Source: an uncultured Brachyspira sp.
Lineage (GTDB): Bacteria > Spirochaetota > Brachyspiria > Brachyspirales > Brachyspiraceae
Assembly: GCF_910588665.1 (NCBI RefSeq)
Contig: NZ_CAJUPR010000004.1
Coordinates: 78,693 to 142,692 of the forward strand
DNA length: 64,000 nucleotides
Reading direction: 5' to 3'
Under the pieces are notes generated by a model. That model saw only the letters and a list, made by a program, of their open reading frames with translations, did not search any database and was not told where the DNA came from. The position numbers and the translations under genes are program-made. Each line of letters begins with the position of its first letter. The stretch's first letter is position 1. Below are positions 37,883-47,353 of this stretch, piece after piece.

Positions 37883-38863
37883 ATGAGATTTATTATATGC
37901 ATACTTTTATCTGTATTAGCCCTTTTATCATGCGATCAGAAATCGGATATTTCAGAAAATCTGAATACATATAAAAATGAAGCGCCTTCGGATATTGACA
38001 ATATAGTTCAGGATATGTTGCTCAAAGATGCTTTGGCAAAATATGAAGGAAGAACTTCTATGGGTATAATAGAAGATTTGCTTTCATCAGGTAATGTTAA
38101 TAATACTCTTTCTGATACTGTAATAATAGTAAATGAAGATGATACGGAATACGATCTTAATGTAGCATTCTATGAAGGAACTACGGCTTTAATGATAGCA
38201 TCTTATTACGGATATGCAGATTTGGTTAATGCGCTTATACAGAACAATGCTGATGTTAACTTAAAAAATAAAGAAAATTATACGGCTCTTTTATATGCTG
38301 CGGATATATGGTCAAGACAAGGTATCGGAATATATGACAGCAACTATAATGTTGTTGAGCTCTTAGTGTCTAATAATGCAGATATTAACGCCGTTAATAA
38401 TTATGGATGGAGTGCTTTATTTTTTGCCGCAGGTAATTCTAATCCTGATGTGGTATCTCTTTTGACGGATAACGGAGCCGATATTAATTTGATATCTGAT
38501 GAGGGAATAACTCCTCTTTTATTAGCTTATGATAATGAAAGCATAAAAATATTGTCAAAGACAACAAATATTAATATGGGTAATTTTGCAGGCGTAACTC
38601 CTTTGATAAAATTTTCAGGAGCGGATATATCTCCCGAAGCTATTAATATTTTAATTGAAAACGGTGCCGATGTAAATATAGTAGATAAAGACGGAGACAG
38701 TGCCCTTTCAGTTGCTATTGAAAACGGTAATTTTGATATTGCTTTAATACTTCTTGATAATAATGCCGATCCAAATTTGTCGAATAAAAAGGCTGATGAG
38801 CTTGCCTATATTGCCAGAGAATTAGGCAATGAAGAAATTGCATCTATGCTTTATAAATATTAA
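37883..38863 (+). CDS. Ankyrin-repeat lipoprotein
   Basis: 326 residues with a strong ribosome site (AGGAGG) and a lipoprotein signal ending LLSC. From about residue 85 to the end there are about six ankyrin repeats, clear in GTTALMIASYYGYADLVNAL, YGWSALFFAAGNSNPDVVSL and GDSALSVAIENGNFDIALIL. Exported ankyrin proteins are thought to bind partner proteins in the periplasm or on the surface. The 255 bp upstream are AT-rich with no further gene seen. Confidence 0.88.
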   Translation: MRFIICILLSVLALLSCDQKSDISENLNTYKNEAPSDIDNIVQDMLLKDALAKYEGRTSMGIIEDLLSSGNVNNTLSDTVIIVNEDDTEYDLNVAFYEGTTALMIASYYGYADLVNALIQNNADVNLKNKENYTALLYAADIWSRQGIGIYDSNYNVVELLVSNNADINAVNNYGWSALFFAAGNSNPDVVSLLTDNGADINLISDEGITPLLLAYDNESIKILSKTTNINMGNFAGVTPLIKFSGADISPEAINILIENGADVNIVDKDGDSALSVAIENGNFDIALILLDNNADPNLSNKKADELAYIARELGNEEIASMLYKY

Positions 38864-38868
38864 TTATT

Positions 38869-38896
38869 TTGACAAAATCTATTTATTTAGTATAAT
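38869..38896 (+). promoter_or_regulatory. Sigma-70 promoter of a small hypothetical gene
   Basis: TTGACA (38869-38874), 16-base spacer, TATAAT (38891-38896): a consensus promoter 36 bases before the ATG at 38933. Confidence 0.65.
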
Positions 38897-38932
38897 TACT
38901 ATATGAAATATAATAATTAATTGGAGTTTTGC

Positions 38933-39253
38933 ATGTTTGATAATAATATTCACTATATAAGAAAGGAACTTGAATCTATTTATAAAATTATAGTGGAAAA
39001 TTTAGGTAAGGAATTATTGAATACTGAAATTAAGCGTTTGGAATACGAGCCTAAAATGGATAGGATTAATATTAATAATTTTATTTTTATAAGACTTACC
39101 TTTGAAAATGAATATGATCATAAAGAATTATATTATGATATATATATTGAAGATGAAGACGGAAATGATGTAGAGAGGGCTTTAATCAGCGTGGAAAAGC
39201 CGTTTACTAAGGTTGTTGATAAAATAGATTATTTGGTAAAACTGAATTATTAG
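38933..39253 (+). CDS. Small hypothetical cytoplasmic protein
   Basis: 106 residues from the ATG at 38933. A TTG at 38921 would add four residues, but it contains the ribosome site GGAG that sits six bases before the ATG, so ATG is preferred. No signal peptide or membrane span. The sequence is charged, with alternating strands such as DRININNFIFIRLTF and YYDIYIEDEDG. I do not recognise the family. It stands alone with its own consensus promoter. Confidence 0.6.
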   Translation: MFDNNIHYIRKELESIYKIIVENLGKELLNTEIKRLEYEPKMDRININNFIFIRLTFENEYDHKELYYDIYIEDEDGNDVERALISVEKPFTKVVDKIDYLVKLNY

Positions 39254-39431
39254 CCTTATAATTTACAATTTAATATTTTTACAGTAATAGTAAGAAACAA
39301 ATTTTTTTGAATATTTCTTCCATTTATTTTGCACCATTTATTAAATAGTATATTTTCTAAATATTGAGTTCCGAAAATAATTAAAATTATATATCTTTTT
39401 ATATGCAGAGATAGAAATTATAAAAATATTT

Positions 39432-39459
39432 TTGACAATTTTTTATATTATTTTATAAT
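39432..39459 (+). promoter_or_regulatory. Sigma-70 promoter of trkA
   Basis: TTGACA (39432-39437), 16-base spacer, TATAAT (39454-39459). It is followed by an AGGGG ribosome site before the ATG at 39500. Confidence 0.65.
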
Positions 39460-39499
39460 AAAAATATGGATTAACAGAGATAAAAACAGGGGTATTAAT

Positions 39500-40186
39500 A
39501 TGCTTCAATATGCCGTTATAGGAGTAGGTACTTTAGGTAAGGCTTTAATTTACAGACTTATGACAAAGCCTTCTATTGAGGTGTTTGCTATAGATAATGA
39601 TATAAATGAAATAGAAGCTATAAAAAACAGCGTAACTCAGGCTATGCGTTTGGATTCTACTCAAAAAGAGGCTCTTGAAGCTATTGAAATTAATAAATTT
39701 GATGCCGTTATACTTACAATAGGCGAAGATATGATGACTAGTATATTAACTGCATTGCTTTTAAAAGAACTTAATGTAAAAAATATTATAGCCAGATATT
39801 CAAATGAAAAACATAAAGCTATACTTAGTATGATAGGCATAACCCATTTAGTAAGCCCTGAAGAGTCTATGGGAATACATATAGCGGAACAGCTTGAGGT
39901 AGGCGATACAGTTTTGCTTTATGATTTAACCGAATATCATTCTATAGTAGAGTTTCCAGTTCATGGAGGTCTTGCTGGTAAAAATTTCAAGGAGCTTGAT
40001 TTAAGAAAAAAATATAAAATTAATGTTGTTGCCGTAAAAAAAGAAACAGTCGGAATATTGGGAGAAAAAAAAGTTATTGTTGATTGCACCCCAGACCCTG
40101 ATGTTCCTATGACTGAGGGGGATATACTTATTATTGCAGGACATGATAAGGATATAGAAAAAATGCATAAAAAAATGGCTGAATAA
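39500..40186 (+). CDS. TrkA/KtrA-type potassium uptake regulatory subunit
   Basis: 228 residues: an N-terminal RCK domain with the Rossmann motif VIGVGTLGKAL (about 6-16) and acidic end of strand two (AIDND), then a TrkA-C domain from about 140. KtrA forms an octameric gating ring on the KtrB channel and opens it in response to ATP or related nucleotides. The membrane partner (TrkH/KtrB type) lies 12 kb away at 52.3-54.1 kb in the opposite direction, so the two are not one operon. Confidence 0.92.
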   Translation: MLQYAVIGVGTLGKALIYRLMTKPSIEVFAIDNDINEIEAIKNSVTQAMRLDSTQKEALEAIEINKFDAVILTIGEDMMTSILTALLLKELNVKNIIARYSNEKHKAILSMIGITHLVSPEESMGIHIAEQLEVGDTVLLYDLTEYHSIVEFPVHGGLAGKNFKELDLRKKYKINVVAVKKETVGILGEKKVIVDCTPDPDVPMTEGDILIIAGHDKDIEKMHKKMAE

Positions 40187-40188
40187 TT

Positions 40189-40317
40189 ATGAATATTCAA
40201 ATTGCTAAACTTTTTATAGTAATAGGTATTGTATTTATAATAATAGGAATTTTGTTTTTACTTAATATTAAAATACCTTTCGGCAAACTTCATGATGATA
40301 TAGTAATAAAAAAATAG
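40189..40317 (+). CDS. DUF2905-like small membrane protein
   Basis: A 42-residue reading frame starting two bases after the trkA stop. It has one membrane helix (about residues 7-25, IGIVFIIIGILFLL) followed by IKIPFGKLHDDIVI. This matches the DUF2905 pattern of a hydrophobic helix, then a short Gly-rich segment close to the family's GRLPGDI. It is shorter than typical members (about 65-75 residues), which have a second helix. Close coupling to trkA suggests co-translation. Function unknown. Confidence 0.7.
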   Translation: MNIQIAKLFIVIGIVFIIIGILFLLNIKIPFGKLHDDIVIKK

Positions 40318-40658
40318 AATTTTATTTTTTATTTTCCTATGATGACTAGTATAATTGTCCATTGTATTATTATCTTTTATAATGTGGATAATATCTATAT
40401 TTTATTAAAGTATTAAAATTAAATATATAAATATTATTTTATATAAAAAATAATCAATTTATAATTAAAAACAGCTTTTCTATATTCTAATAAGAATGAT
40501 ATAAATATTTTTATATTGAAGTTATATATAACTGCTTTAACAGTTTTAATGATAAGTATTATATAATTCTATAATTTTTTAAATGATAAATTATTAAAGA
40601 AAATAATATTCGCTATAACAATATATAGTCAGCAAAATTAAACCTATTGCTTATATTA
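40318..40658. other. AT-rich intergenic region with no gene seen
   Basis: About 340 bases between the DUF2905-like gene and the cheW promoter. It is almost entirely A/T with stops in all frames. I see no RNA gene, repeat or remnant coding sequence in it. Confidence 0.6.
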
Positions 40659-40687
40659 TTGACTTTTAACTGAAAGTATAATAAAAT
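40659..40687 (+). promoter_or_regulatory. Promoter of cheW
   Basis: TTGACT (40659-40664), 17-base spacer, TAAAAT (40682-40687), giving a leader of about 125 bases. A second, weaker match (TTGCAA, 16 bases, TAAAAT) lies about 80 bases further on. Confidence 0.5.
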
Positions 40688-40822
40688 ATGTACTACCGAA
40701 ATTCAGGTGATATTTTATCTTTAATATTTTTACTTTTGATTGCAAATATTTTTTATTGATATAAAATATAATAAATCATTTCCGATAATATATTAACCGT
40801 TAAAATTATGGAGGCATAATAA

Positions 40823-41326
40823 ATGGCAGAGCAGCAATCTGTGGAAAGTACAGAAAACAGAGCTGATATTGAAGATAGTACAAACCTTGTTACCTTTAGA
40901 TTGGGTAACGGAGAATATGCTATAGATATCATGCAGGCTAAAGAAATAATAAAAATGGAGAAAATAACCCTTATTCCGAATGCCCCAGAGTTTGTTGAAG
41001 GCGTAATAAATCTGCGCGGTAATATTATTCCTATAATTGATTTAAAAAAGAGATTTAATTTAGAAGAGACAGAAGGCGATAAAAATACAGGTATTATAAT
41101 AGTAAAAATAGAAGATGTTGATATGGGTATTATTATAGATGCCATATCCAAAGTAGTATCTATTTCTAATTCTGATATTCAGCCTCCTCCTCCTGTGCTG
41201 TCTGGAATAGGTCAGAAATATATTAAAGGAGTCGGAAAGTTAGAGGATAAGTTATTGGTAGTTTTAGATTTGGAAAAATTATTTGCATCCGATGAAGAAG
41301 AGGAAGAAGAATCAACTGATAATTAA
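40823..41326 (+). CDS. cheW: Chemotaxis coupling protein CheW
   Basis: 167 residues with the CheW core from about residue 22: VTFRLGNGEYAIDIMQAKEI, IPNAPEFVEGVINLRGNIIP (the family signature) and IIDLKKRF. The N-terminal 20 residues and the acidic tail are extra. CheW links MCP receptors to the kinase CheA. CheA is not in the window, but an MCP is encoded at 58-60 kb. GGAGG lies eight bases before the ATG. It overlaps the convergent cyclo-ligase gene by four bases. Confidence 0.94.
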   Translation: MAEQQSVESTENRADIEDSTNLVTFRLGNGEYAIDIMQAKEIIKMEKITLIPNAPEFVEGVINLRGNIIPIIDLKKRFNLEETEGDKNTGIIIVKIEDVDMGIIIDAISKVVSISNSDIQPPPPVLSGIGQKYIKGVGKLEDKLLVVLDLEKLFASDEEEEEESTDN

Positions 41327-41919
41327 AAAGATGCTGTTATTATCTTACTTTCGCTTATAATAATGTCTAATATTTCATCGTTATCGTCTTTAGGTATTGA
41401 TGGTAATATTTGATAATCATATGCTAAGCCTACTCTTAAAGCATTTTTGTTTAGTTTCAAAATATTGTCATAGTATCCACTGCCGAATCCTAATCTTCCG
41501 CATTTCTCATCAAATACTAATGCAGGTATTATAAACATTGATACTTCTTCTATATCGCAGTCTTTGCAATATTCAAAAGGCTCTCCGTTTCCGAACTTTG
41601 TGTTTCTGTTAATATCTTTATCATAATCATTAATATATTTTAACTTCATATTATGATTATCAATTAGAAAAGGAACTGATATTTTAATTTTATTATCCAA
41701 AGCATATTTTATTATGCTGTAAGTGGAAACTTCATTATTGAAGTCTATATATACAGAAATAGAATTAAATTTATTTATATTTACTATATTTTTAAATTTT
41801 TTGTATATAATCAGGCTTTTTGTCTGCACAAAAGATAAATCTAAATTATTTCTTATAAGTTTAAAAGAGTTTCTTATTAATTGTTTTGCTTCTTTAACAT
41901 TATTAAGAGAAGTTTTCAT
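41323..41919 (-). CDS. 5-formyltetrahydrofolate cyclo-ligase
   Basis: 198 residues, the usual size. The C-terminal motif GRLGFGSGYYDNIL is the folate/ATP-binding signature of this family. The enzyme converts 5-formyl-THF to 5,10-methenyl-THF with ATP, recovering folate for one-carbon metabolism. Its start overlaps the end of the PilZ gene by 17 bases, so the two are co-translated despite unrelated roles. Confidence 0.9.
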   Translation of the reverse strand: MKTSLNNVKEAKQLIRNSFKLIRNNLDLSFVQTKSLIIYKKFKNIVNINKFNSISVYIDFNNEVSTYSIIKYALDNKIKISVPFLIDNHNMKLKYINDYDKDINRNTKFGNGEPFEYCKDCDIEEVSMFIIPALVFDEKCGRLGFGSGYYDNILKLNKNALRVGLAYDYQILPSIPKDDNDEILDIIISESKIITASF

Positions 41920-42655
41920 CTTTTAATTCTACTAAAATTTCCTGCAGAAGCTTATCTTTTATTATTTGGTCAATAATTTTTTGAGATGCCATTCCTATAT
42001 CTACAAATTGCACTGCAAAACCTTTAGGCAAATCAGCTTTTTGATTTTCATTATTTATCCACACAACTTTGGCTTCCGTAAGAAGTTTAAAATCTTTAAA
42101 AGATATGGTAAGCCCCAGCATATCACCTTTTTCAGGTATATTGGTGTCTGAAGATATATATGCCCCGTTTCCGCTTATAGATAATATATTTCTGTCAATA
42201 GTTCCTCTTATTTTATCTTTATATGCAATAATTACATTTAAAGGCCAATTTACTCTGGAGTACTGCCTTCTTTTTTTACCGTCATCAGATATTTTTGATA
42301 TTTCAATCTCTATAGCATTTACTATTGCAGAAATATCCGTATTTTTATTAAATATTAAAGCATTATCATATAAATTGCTGTTAAAATCTTCATCTACATC
42401 GGTAAGAACTAATTTTATCTGAGGATTTATCTGTTTTATTTTTTCTATAAATAGTGATATGCTATCTTTTTCATGATCATTATATTTCATAATATAAAAA
42501 TATATATTCAGATTATTTTCTATAATATGCGGCAGAGAAGAACTTGTATCATTAAAAGTGCTTATATCATACATATTATTGAAAGCATTTTTATATTTCA
42601 TTAAAACAGACGGATTATTTTCTATTATTACACCCTTCATTTGTTCTTTGTTCAT
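41903..42655 (-). CDS. PilZ-domain protein with degenerate receiver
   Basis: 250 residues. Residues about 7-120 resemble a receiver fold (GVIIENNPSVLMKYKNAF) but lack the phospho-acceptor: the position after the third strand reads YIMKYND. From about residue 130 comes a PilZ domain, with RRQYSR giving the c-di-GMP-binding Arg pair and SISGNGAYI in place of D/N-x-S-x-x-G. It should bind c-di-GMP and may influence motility or surface behaviour. The layout mirrors the protein at 22.8 kb, whose PilZ motif is weaker. Confidence 0.78.
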   Translation of the reverse strand: MNKEQMKGVIIENNPSVLMKYKNAFNNMYDISTFNDTSSSLPHIIENNLNIYFYIMKYNDHEKDSISLFIEKIKQINPQIKLVLTDVDEDFNSNLYDNALIFNKNTDISAIVNAIEIEISKISDDGKKRRQYSRVNWPLNVIIAYKDKIRGTIDRNILSISGNGAYISSDTNIPEKGDMLGLTISFKDFKLLTEAKVVWINNENQKADLPKGFAVQFVDIGMASQKIIDQIIKDKLLQEILVELKDENFS

Positions 42656-42818
42656 TATTTTATTTCCTACCTTAATTATTTACCTTGCTTTTTAATTATA
42701 ACATTAATTTATTATTTATGCAATATTTTAATATAAAAAATACAAATTGAAAATTATTTATAATTTTTTAGAATTATGTTATAATTATAAATAATTATAA
42801 TTTTGTAAGGGTCTATTT

Positions 42819-43256
42819 ATGGAAAAAGTAAATGATAAGGCAAAAAAATTATGGGATAATATTTCTTCAAATATTACTGCAGATAAATTAAAATCTATTA
42901 TTGAGAAGTCTCAGAAAATATTAAGTTTATCTTCATCGCCTCATATTTCTAAATTTTTGAATAATATACAGATTATGATAAATATGATAGGAGATTATAT
43001 TAATGGTAATTATAAAGATATACCATGGAAAACTATTGCATCTGTGGCGGGAGCTTTAATATATTTGATAATGCCTCTTGACGCCATACCTGATATTATA
43101 CCTATTGCAGGATTATTAGATGATGCATTTATTATAGGCTTATGCATAAAATGCTTTTCAGACGATTTGGGAAAATATGCAAAATGGAAATATGCAGAGG
43201 ATTATAAAGAAAATGATGATAAATCAGAATATCCAGAAGATAAACGGGAAATATAG
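42819..43256 (+). CDS. YkvA-family (DUF1232) membrane protein
   Basis: 145 residues. The DUF1232 signature covers the hydrophobic segment IYLIMPLDAIPDIIPIAGLLDDAFIIG (the motif itself is D-x-I-P-D at its centre), with the polar N-terminal part helical. The role of this family is not established. An AAGGG precedes the ATG. It ends two bases before recG, so the pair is co-transcribed. Confidence 0.85.
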   Translation: MEKVNDKAKKLWDNISSNITADKLKSIIEKSQKILSLSSSPHISKFLNNIQIMINMIGDYINGNYKDIPWKTIASVAGALIYLIMPLDAIPDIIPIAGLLDDAFIIGLCIKCFSDDLGKYAKWKYAEDYKENDDKSEYPEDKREI

Positions 43257-43258
43257 TT

Positions 43259-45349
43259 TTGTCGGATAATAGCTACAGCAGAGATATATTCTCTAAAAGT
43301 ATAAAATATTTAAAAGGCGTAGGTTCTAAGTATGCTGAGATATTGTCAAAAAAAGGCATAATTACATTATACGATTTAATAATGTTTTTTCCTAGAACTT
43401 ATGATGACAGAAGAAAAACTTTAAAATTGTATGAGGCTTTAGAAAATAAAGAAAAAAACAGCGTTGTATATGTTGAGATTATAGATATATCAAGCTTTAC
43501 TTTTCAATATAAAAATAAGCCTTTGATTATAGTTACCGACGGTGTTTCTATATGTGAGGTACCAATTTACGGAGGAAGACTTCCTAAAGGAGCTGCTAAG
43601 GGCGAAAAGCTTTATCTTACAGGTAAATTTTTAAGAAGCTCAAGAGGAAAATTACAATGCAGAATGACAGAATTTGAAAAGCCTTCCTCAAATGCATTAT
43701 CCTATGGAAAAATAGTTCCAATATATCCTCTTACAGAAGGGCTTTCTCAAAAAAAACTTAGGACGCTTATTGTAAATGAGCTTGCAGTATTTGAAAAAAA
43801 TATGAAATATGATATACCGAGCATCATAAAGAAAAAGTATAGGCTTAAAAGTTTTGTTTCATCAATTATGGAGATGCATTTTCCGACTTCTTTTGAGGCT
43901 CTTGATGAGGCTAGAAAAAGCCTTATTTTTGAAGAGTTTTTAACTTTTCAATATATACATTTAAGTGAAAGAAGACCTAATATCCTTTTAAAAGAAAAGA
44001 GATATAATTCTTCGGATATGCTTGAAAAAGTAAAATCAAATTTAACTTTTGAGTTGACATCTGATCAATTAAATATGGTAAAGGAAATAAAAGAAGATTT
44101 ATTTTCAAACAAGCAGATGTTCAGACTTCTTCAGGGAGATGTTGGTTCTGGTAAAACTATAGCGGCATTTTTAACTGCATTAATACCTGCAGAATCTGGA
44201 TTTCAAACGGCATTTTTAGCGCCTACAGAAATATTAGCTTTGCAGCATTATAATACTTTTAAGAAAATTATTAGAGATGCAGGATTGGAAGATATAGTAA
44301 AAATAGATATATTAACCTCTTCTGTAAATCAAAATGAAAGAGGCTATTTATTAAAAAGACTTAGAGAAGGAAAAATAAGTATATTAGTAGGAACGCATTC
44401 TATTATTTATGATGAAGTTGTATTTAAAAATCTTTCCTATGCAATAGTTGATGAACAGCAGAGATTTGGAGCTGCCCAGAGAAATAAGCTATTGTCCAAA
44501 GGCTCAAATGTGGATTATCTTCTTATGACGGCAACCCCCATACCTCAGTCATTGGCATTAACATTATTTGGAGAATTGGACTTATCTATTATAAAGAGTA
44601 TGCCTGGCGGAAGAAAAGGAGTGCTGACAAAATATAAAGAACTTTATGAAAGGGATCATTGCTATAAATTTTTAAAAAGCAGAGTGTCAAAAGGAGAGCA
44701 GGGCTATATTGTGTTTCCTCTGATAGAAAATAACGATTCAAGTTTTATAACTCTTTCAAGCGAATTTCAAAGGGCTAAAACGACATATTTTTCAGATATG
44801 CAGATAGAAATAATACATGGAAAAATGAAAGATGAAGAAAAAGAATATATAATGAATAGATTTTTTTTAGGAGAAATAAAAGTATTATTCTCTACAACAG
44901 TAATAGAGGTTGGAATTGATAATCCTAATGCTACAACAATATTAATAGAAGGTGCAGAGCGTTTCGGTTTATCTCAGCTTCATCAGCTGAGGGGGCGTGT
45001 TGGACGTGGAGATAAATTAGGATATTGCTATTTGATACTTCACAGCGAATTAAATGATATTATAAAAGAAAGAATTAATATAATATGCGAAACTACTGAC
45101 GGATTTAAAATATCTGAAAAAGATTTGGAATTAAGAGGGGCAGGCGAGTTTTTAGGAGATAGGCAAAGCGGTATACCTGATTTTAAGCTTGGAAATATTA
45201 TAAAAGATAAAGAAATAATGCGTAAGGCAAAAGATGAAATGCGTTCTTTATTAAGAGATGAAAACTCAAAAGAAACTTTTTATAAAGAAAATGAAGATTT
45301 TATAATAAAAGCTTATTATTTAAAATCACGGATAGTTAAAGATGAATAA
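43259..45349 (+). CDS. recG: ATP-dependent DNA helicase RecG
   Basis: 696 residues, normal for RecG. An N-terminal wedge domain is followed by the helicase core: Walker A GDVGSGKT, DEQQRFGAAQRNKL (motif II, DEQQ instead of the commoner DEQH), TATPIPQSLAL and the motif VI region QLRGRVGRG. RecG remodels stalled forks and branched recombination intermediates. The start is TTG, with CGGGA about nine bases upstream, two bases after the YkvA gene stop. Confidence 0.95.
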   Translation: MSDNSYSRDIFSKSIKYLKGVGSKYAEILSKKGIITLYDLIMFFPRTYDDRRKTLKLYEALENKEKNSVVYVEIIDISSFTFQYKNKPLIIVTDGVSICEVPIYGGRLPKGAAKGEKLYLTGKFLRSSRGKLQCRMTEFEKPSSNALSYGKIVPIYPLTEGLSQKKLRTLIVNELAVFEKNMKYDIPSIIKKKYRLKSFVSSIMEMHFPTSFEALDEARKSLIFEEFLTFQYIHLSERRPNILLKEKRYNSSDMLEKVKSNLTFELTSDQLNMVKEIKEDLFSNKQMFRLLQGDVGSGKTIAAFLTALIPAESGFQTAFLAPTEILALQHYNTFKKIIRDAGLEDIVKIDILTSSVNQNERGYLLKRLREGKISILVGTHSIIYDEVVFKNLSYAIVDEQQRFGAAQRNKLLSKGSNVDYLLMTATPIPQSLALTLFGELDLSIIKSMPGGRKGVLTKYKELYERDHCYKFLKSRVSKGEQGYIVFPLIENNDSSFITLSSEFQRAKTTYFSDMQIEIIHGKMKDEEKEYIMNRFFLGEIKVLFSTTVIEVGIDNPNATTILIEGAERFGLSQLHQLRGRVGRGDKLGYCYLILHSELNDIIKERINIICETTDGFKISEKDLELRGAGEFLGDRQSGIPDFKLGNIIKDKEIMRKAKDEMRSLLRDENSKETFYKENEDFIIKAYYLKSRIVKDE

Positions 45350-45426
45350 TTTATTTAACGAGTTTTGAATCTTTATAATATAAAATTTTAAAATAATTTT
45401 ATCTATAATAATATAATTTAATAAAA

Positions 45427-45456
45427 AATAAGCCTTATTTTTTAATAAGGCTTATT
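45427..45456. terminator. Bidirectional terminator between recG and pgcA
   Basis: AATAAGCCTTATT (45427-45439), four-T loop and its exact complement (45444-45456). There are A-rich bases to the left and T-rich bases to the right, so it works for both convergent genes. Confidence 0.85.
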
Positions 45457-45465
45457 CAGTTTTTA

Positions 45466-47163
45466 TTATTCTTTTATAAACTTTTTGAAATCATCTACTT
45501 TTTCTTTAGCGGCTGCAAGTCTTTTATCTTTGCTTTCTTTTACGCAGACTTCAAAGTAGAATTTAATTTTAGGCTCTGTACCGGAAGGTCTTATTGTAAT
45601 TTTTGTTTTATCTGCAAGTATATATTGAAGAACATTAGATTTAGGGAGAGTAATATCTTTTATTTTTTTGCCTGTGTTATTATAAACTTCTTTTTTTTCA
45701 TAGTCGCTTACAGCTTCAACTTGAACTCCTGAAATTTCCGCAGGTAAATTATTTCTGTAGTAAGTCATCAAATCTTCTATGGCTTTAGCTCCGTCGGCGC
45801 CTTTTTTAGTTATTGAAATGGTTTCTTCATAGAAATAACCGTATTTTTCATAAATGCTTTCCAAATAATCGGCTAAAGTAATATTGCTGTCTTTGCAGTA
45901 AGCCAGCACTTCGGCAAGCATTAAACATGAACTTACGGCATCTTTATCGCGTACATTTGAATTGATGCAGTAGCCGAAACTCTCTTCAAAACCGAATAAA
46001 TATGTTCCTTCTTTATCCCTTTCTATAATATCTGCAATCCATTTAAAGCCTGTAAGCACATCATAAATATTAACATTATTTGCATCGGCAATAGCTTTTG
46101 CAAGCTCTGTAGTTACTATTGTTTTTACTATGTATGGATTTTTAATATTTTTTTTATTAGTAATAAGATAATATGCCATAATAGATCCGATTTGATTTCC
46201 TGTAAGGTATATATAGCTTCCGTCTTTAGTAAGCAAAGCGCAGCCCATTCTATCGCAGTCAGGGTCTGTGCCCATTACAAGTTCTGCTCCTATTTCTTTA
46301 GCTTTTTTTACGGCAATTTCCAATGCTTCAGGGTTTTCAGGGTTAGGCGATTCCACAGTAGGAAAGTTTCCGTCTGGAGGCTGAGCGGTTTCTAATGTTG
46401 TCAGATTAGTAAATCCAGCCTTTCTTAAAGCTTCAGGAACCATTTTATATCCTGATCCATGAATAGGAGTATAAACTATTTTTATATCATGATGTTTTTT
46501 TATTATATCTGGGTTAACTAAATAATTCATTAAATCATTCATATATTTATCTTCAATATCTTTTCCTATGATGGTAATTTTAGAAGGATCTCCCATTTTT
46601 ACTTCTTCAGGCTTAACTTTCAATACTTCATCTATTATGTTTTTATCATGAGGAGGTATAACCTGAGCCCCGTCAGTCCAATAAACTTTATATCCGTTAT
46701 ATTCTTTAGGGTTATGACTTGCTGTAACAACTATGCCTGCTATACAGCCCAGACTTCTAACAGCATAAGAAAGAAGCGAAATAGGGTGAATATCATCATA
46801 TAGGTAAACATTAATACCGTTTGAAGAAAGTATTTCTGCAGCTGCTTTTGAAAATGTATCTGAATTATTTCTTGAGTCATATCCTATAGCAACTTTATAA
46901 TTGTTTTTGTTTTGTTTTAATATGTAATTAGCCAAGCCTTGAGTTGCCACGCCTACGGTATATTTATTCATTCTGTTAGTACCTGCCCCCATTATTCCTC
47001 TAAGTCCGCCTGTACCGAATTCCAAATCTTTGTAGAATGCATCTGTTAATTCTTTTTCATTTCCTGCATCCAGCAATGCTTTAATTTCTTTTTTAGTTTC
47101 TTCATCATAAGAACCGTTAAGCCATGAATCAATTCTTGCTTTTACTTCTTGTTCCATATACAT
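45466..47163 (-). CDS. Phosphoglucomutase/phosphomannomutase
   Basis: 565 residues, the long alpha-phosphohexomutase form (PgcA/PGM2 type). The phosphoserine loop is TASHNPKEYNGYKVYW, the metal site DPDCDRMG, the sugar-binding loop GFEESFGY and the phosphate-binding loop RPSGTEPKIKFY. It interconverts glucose-1-phosphate and glucose-6-phosphate, linking glycogen breakdown by GlgP (14.9 kb) to glycolysis and sugar-nucleotide synthesis. The start is ATG at 47163; a second Met two codons later is also possible. Confidence 0.92.
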   Translation of the reverse strand: MYMEQEVKARIDSWLNGSYDEETKKEIKALLDAGNEKELTDAFYKDLEFGTGGLRGIMGAGTNRMNKYTVGVATQGLANYILKQNKNNYKVAIGYDSRNNSDTFSKAAAEILSSNGINVYLYDDIHPISLLSYAVRSLGCIAGIVVTASHNPKEYNGYKVYWTDGAQVIPPHDKNIIDEVLKVKPEEVKMGDPSKITIIGKDIEDKYMNDLMNYLVNPDIIKKHHDIKIVYTPIHGSGYKMVPEALRKAGFTNLTTLETAQPPDGNFPTVESPNPENPEALEIAVKKAKEIGAELVMGTDPDCDRMGCALLTKDGSYIYLTGNQIGSIMAYYLITNKKNIKNPYIVKTIVTTELAKAIADANNVNIYDVLTGFKWIADIIERDKEGTYLFGFEESFGYCINSNVRDKDAVSSCLMLAEVLAYCKDSNITLADYLESIYEKYGYFYEETISITKKGADGAKAIEDLMTYYRNNLPAEISGVQVEAVSDYEKKEVYNNTGKKIKDITLPKSNVLQYILADKTKITIRPSGTEPKIKFYFEVCVKESKDKRLAAAKEKVDDFKKFIKE

Positions 47164-47310
47164 ACCTCTATATAATATTAATTTTTAAATAAATTTAAAC
47201 AAAAAATTTAATAATGTCTATATAAATTATAGTATACAAAAACTATATAATCAAGTATAATATTTAATTATTCAATAATATCTTAAATATATTAGTTTCC
47301 ATAAAAAGTA

Positions 47311-47353
47311 AAAAGGAATAAAACAATGAAAAAAATATTAGCTGTTTTAATTT
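47311..47353 (+). repeat. Direct repeat flanking the ankyrin gene, copy 1
   Basis: About 42 bases covering the ribosome site and first codons of the ankyrin gene (AAAAGGAATAAAACAATG, seven A, TATTAGCTGTTTTAAT). It recurs at the 3' end of the same gene with a single A missing. Confidence 0.85.

Noticed and set aside
40688..40759. A 23-codon frame starting just before cheW.
   Set aside because: Its ATG follows the -10 box without a gap, so it would lie upstream of the transcript start. No conservation can be judged.
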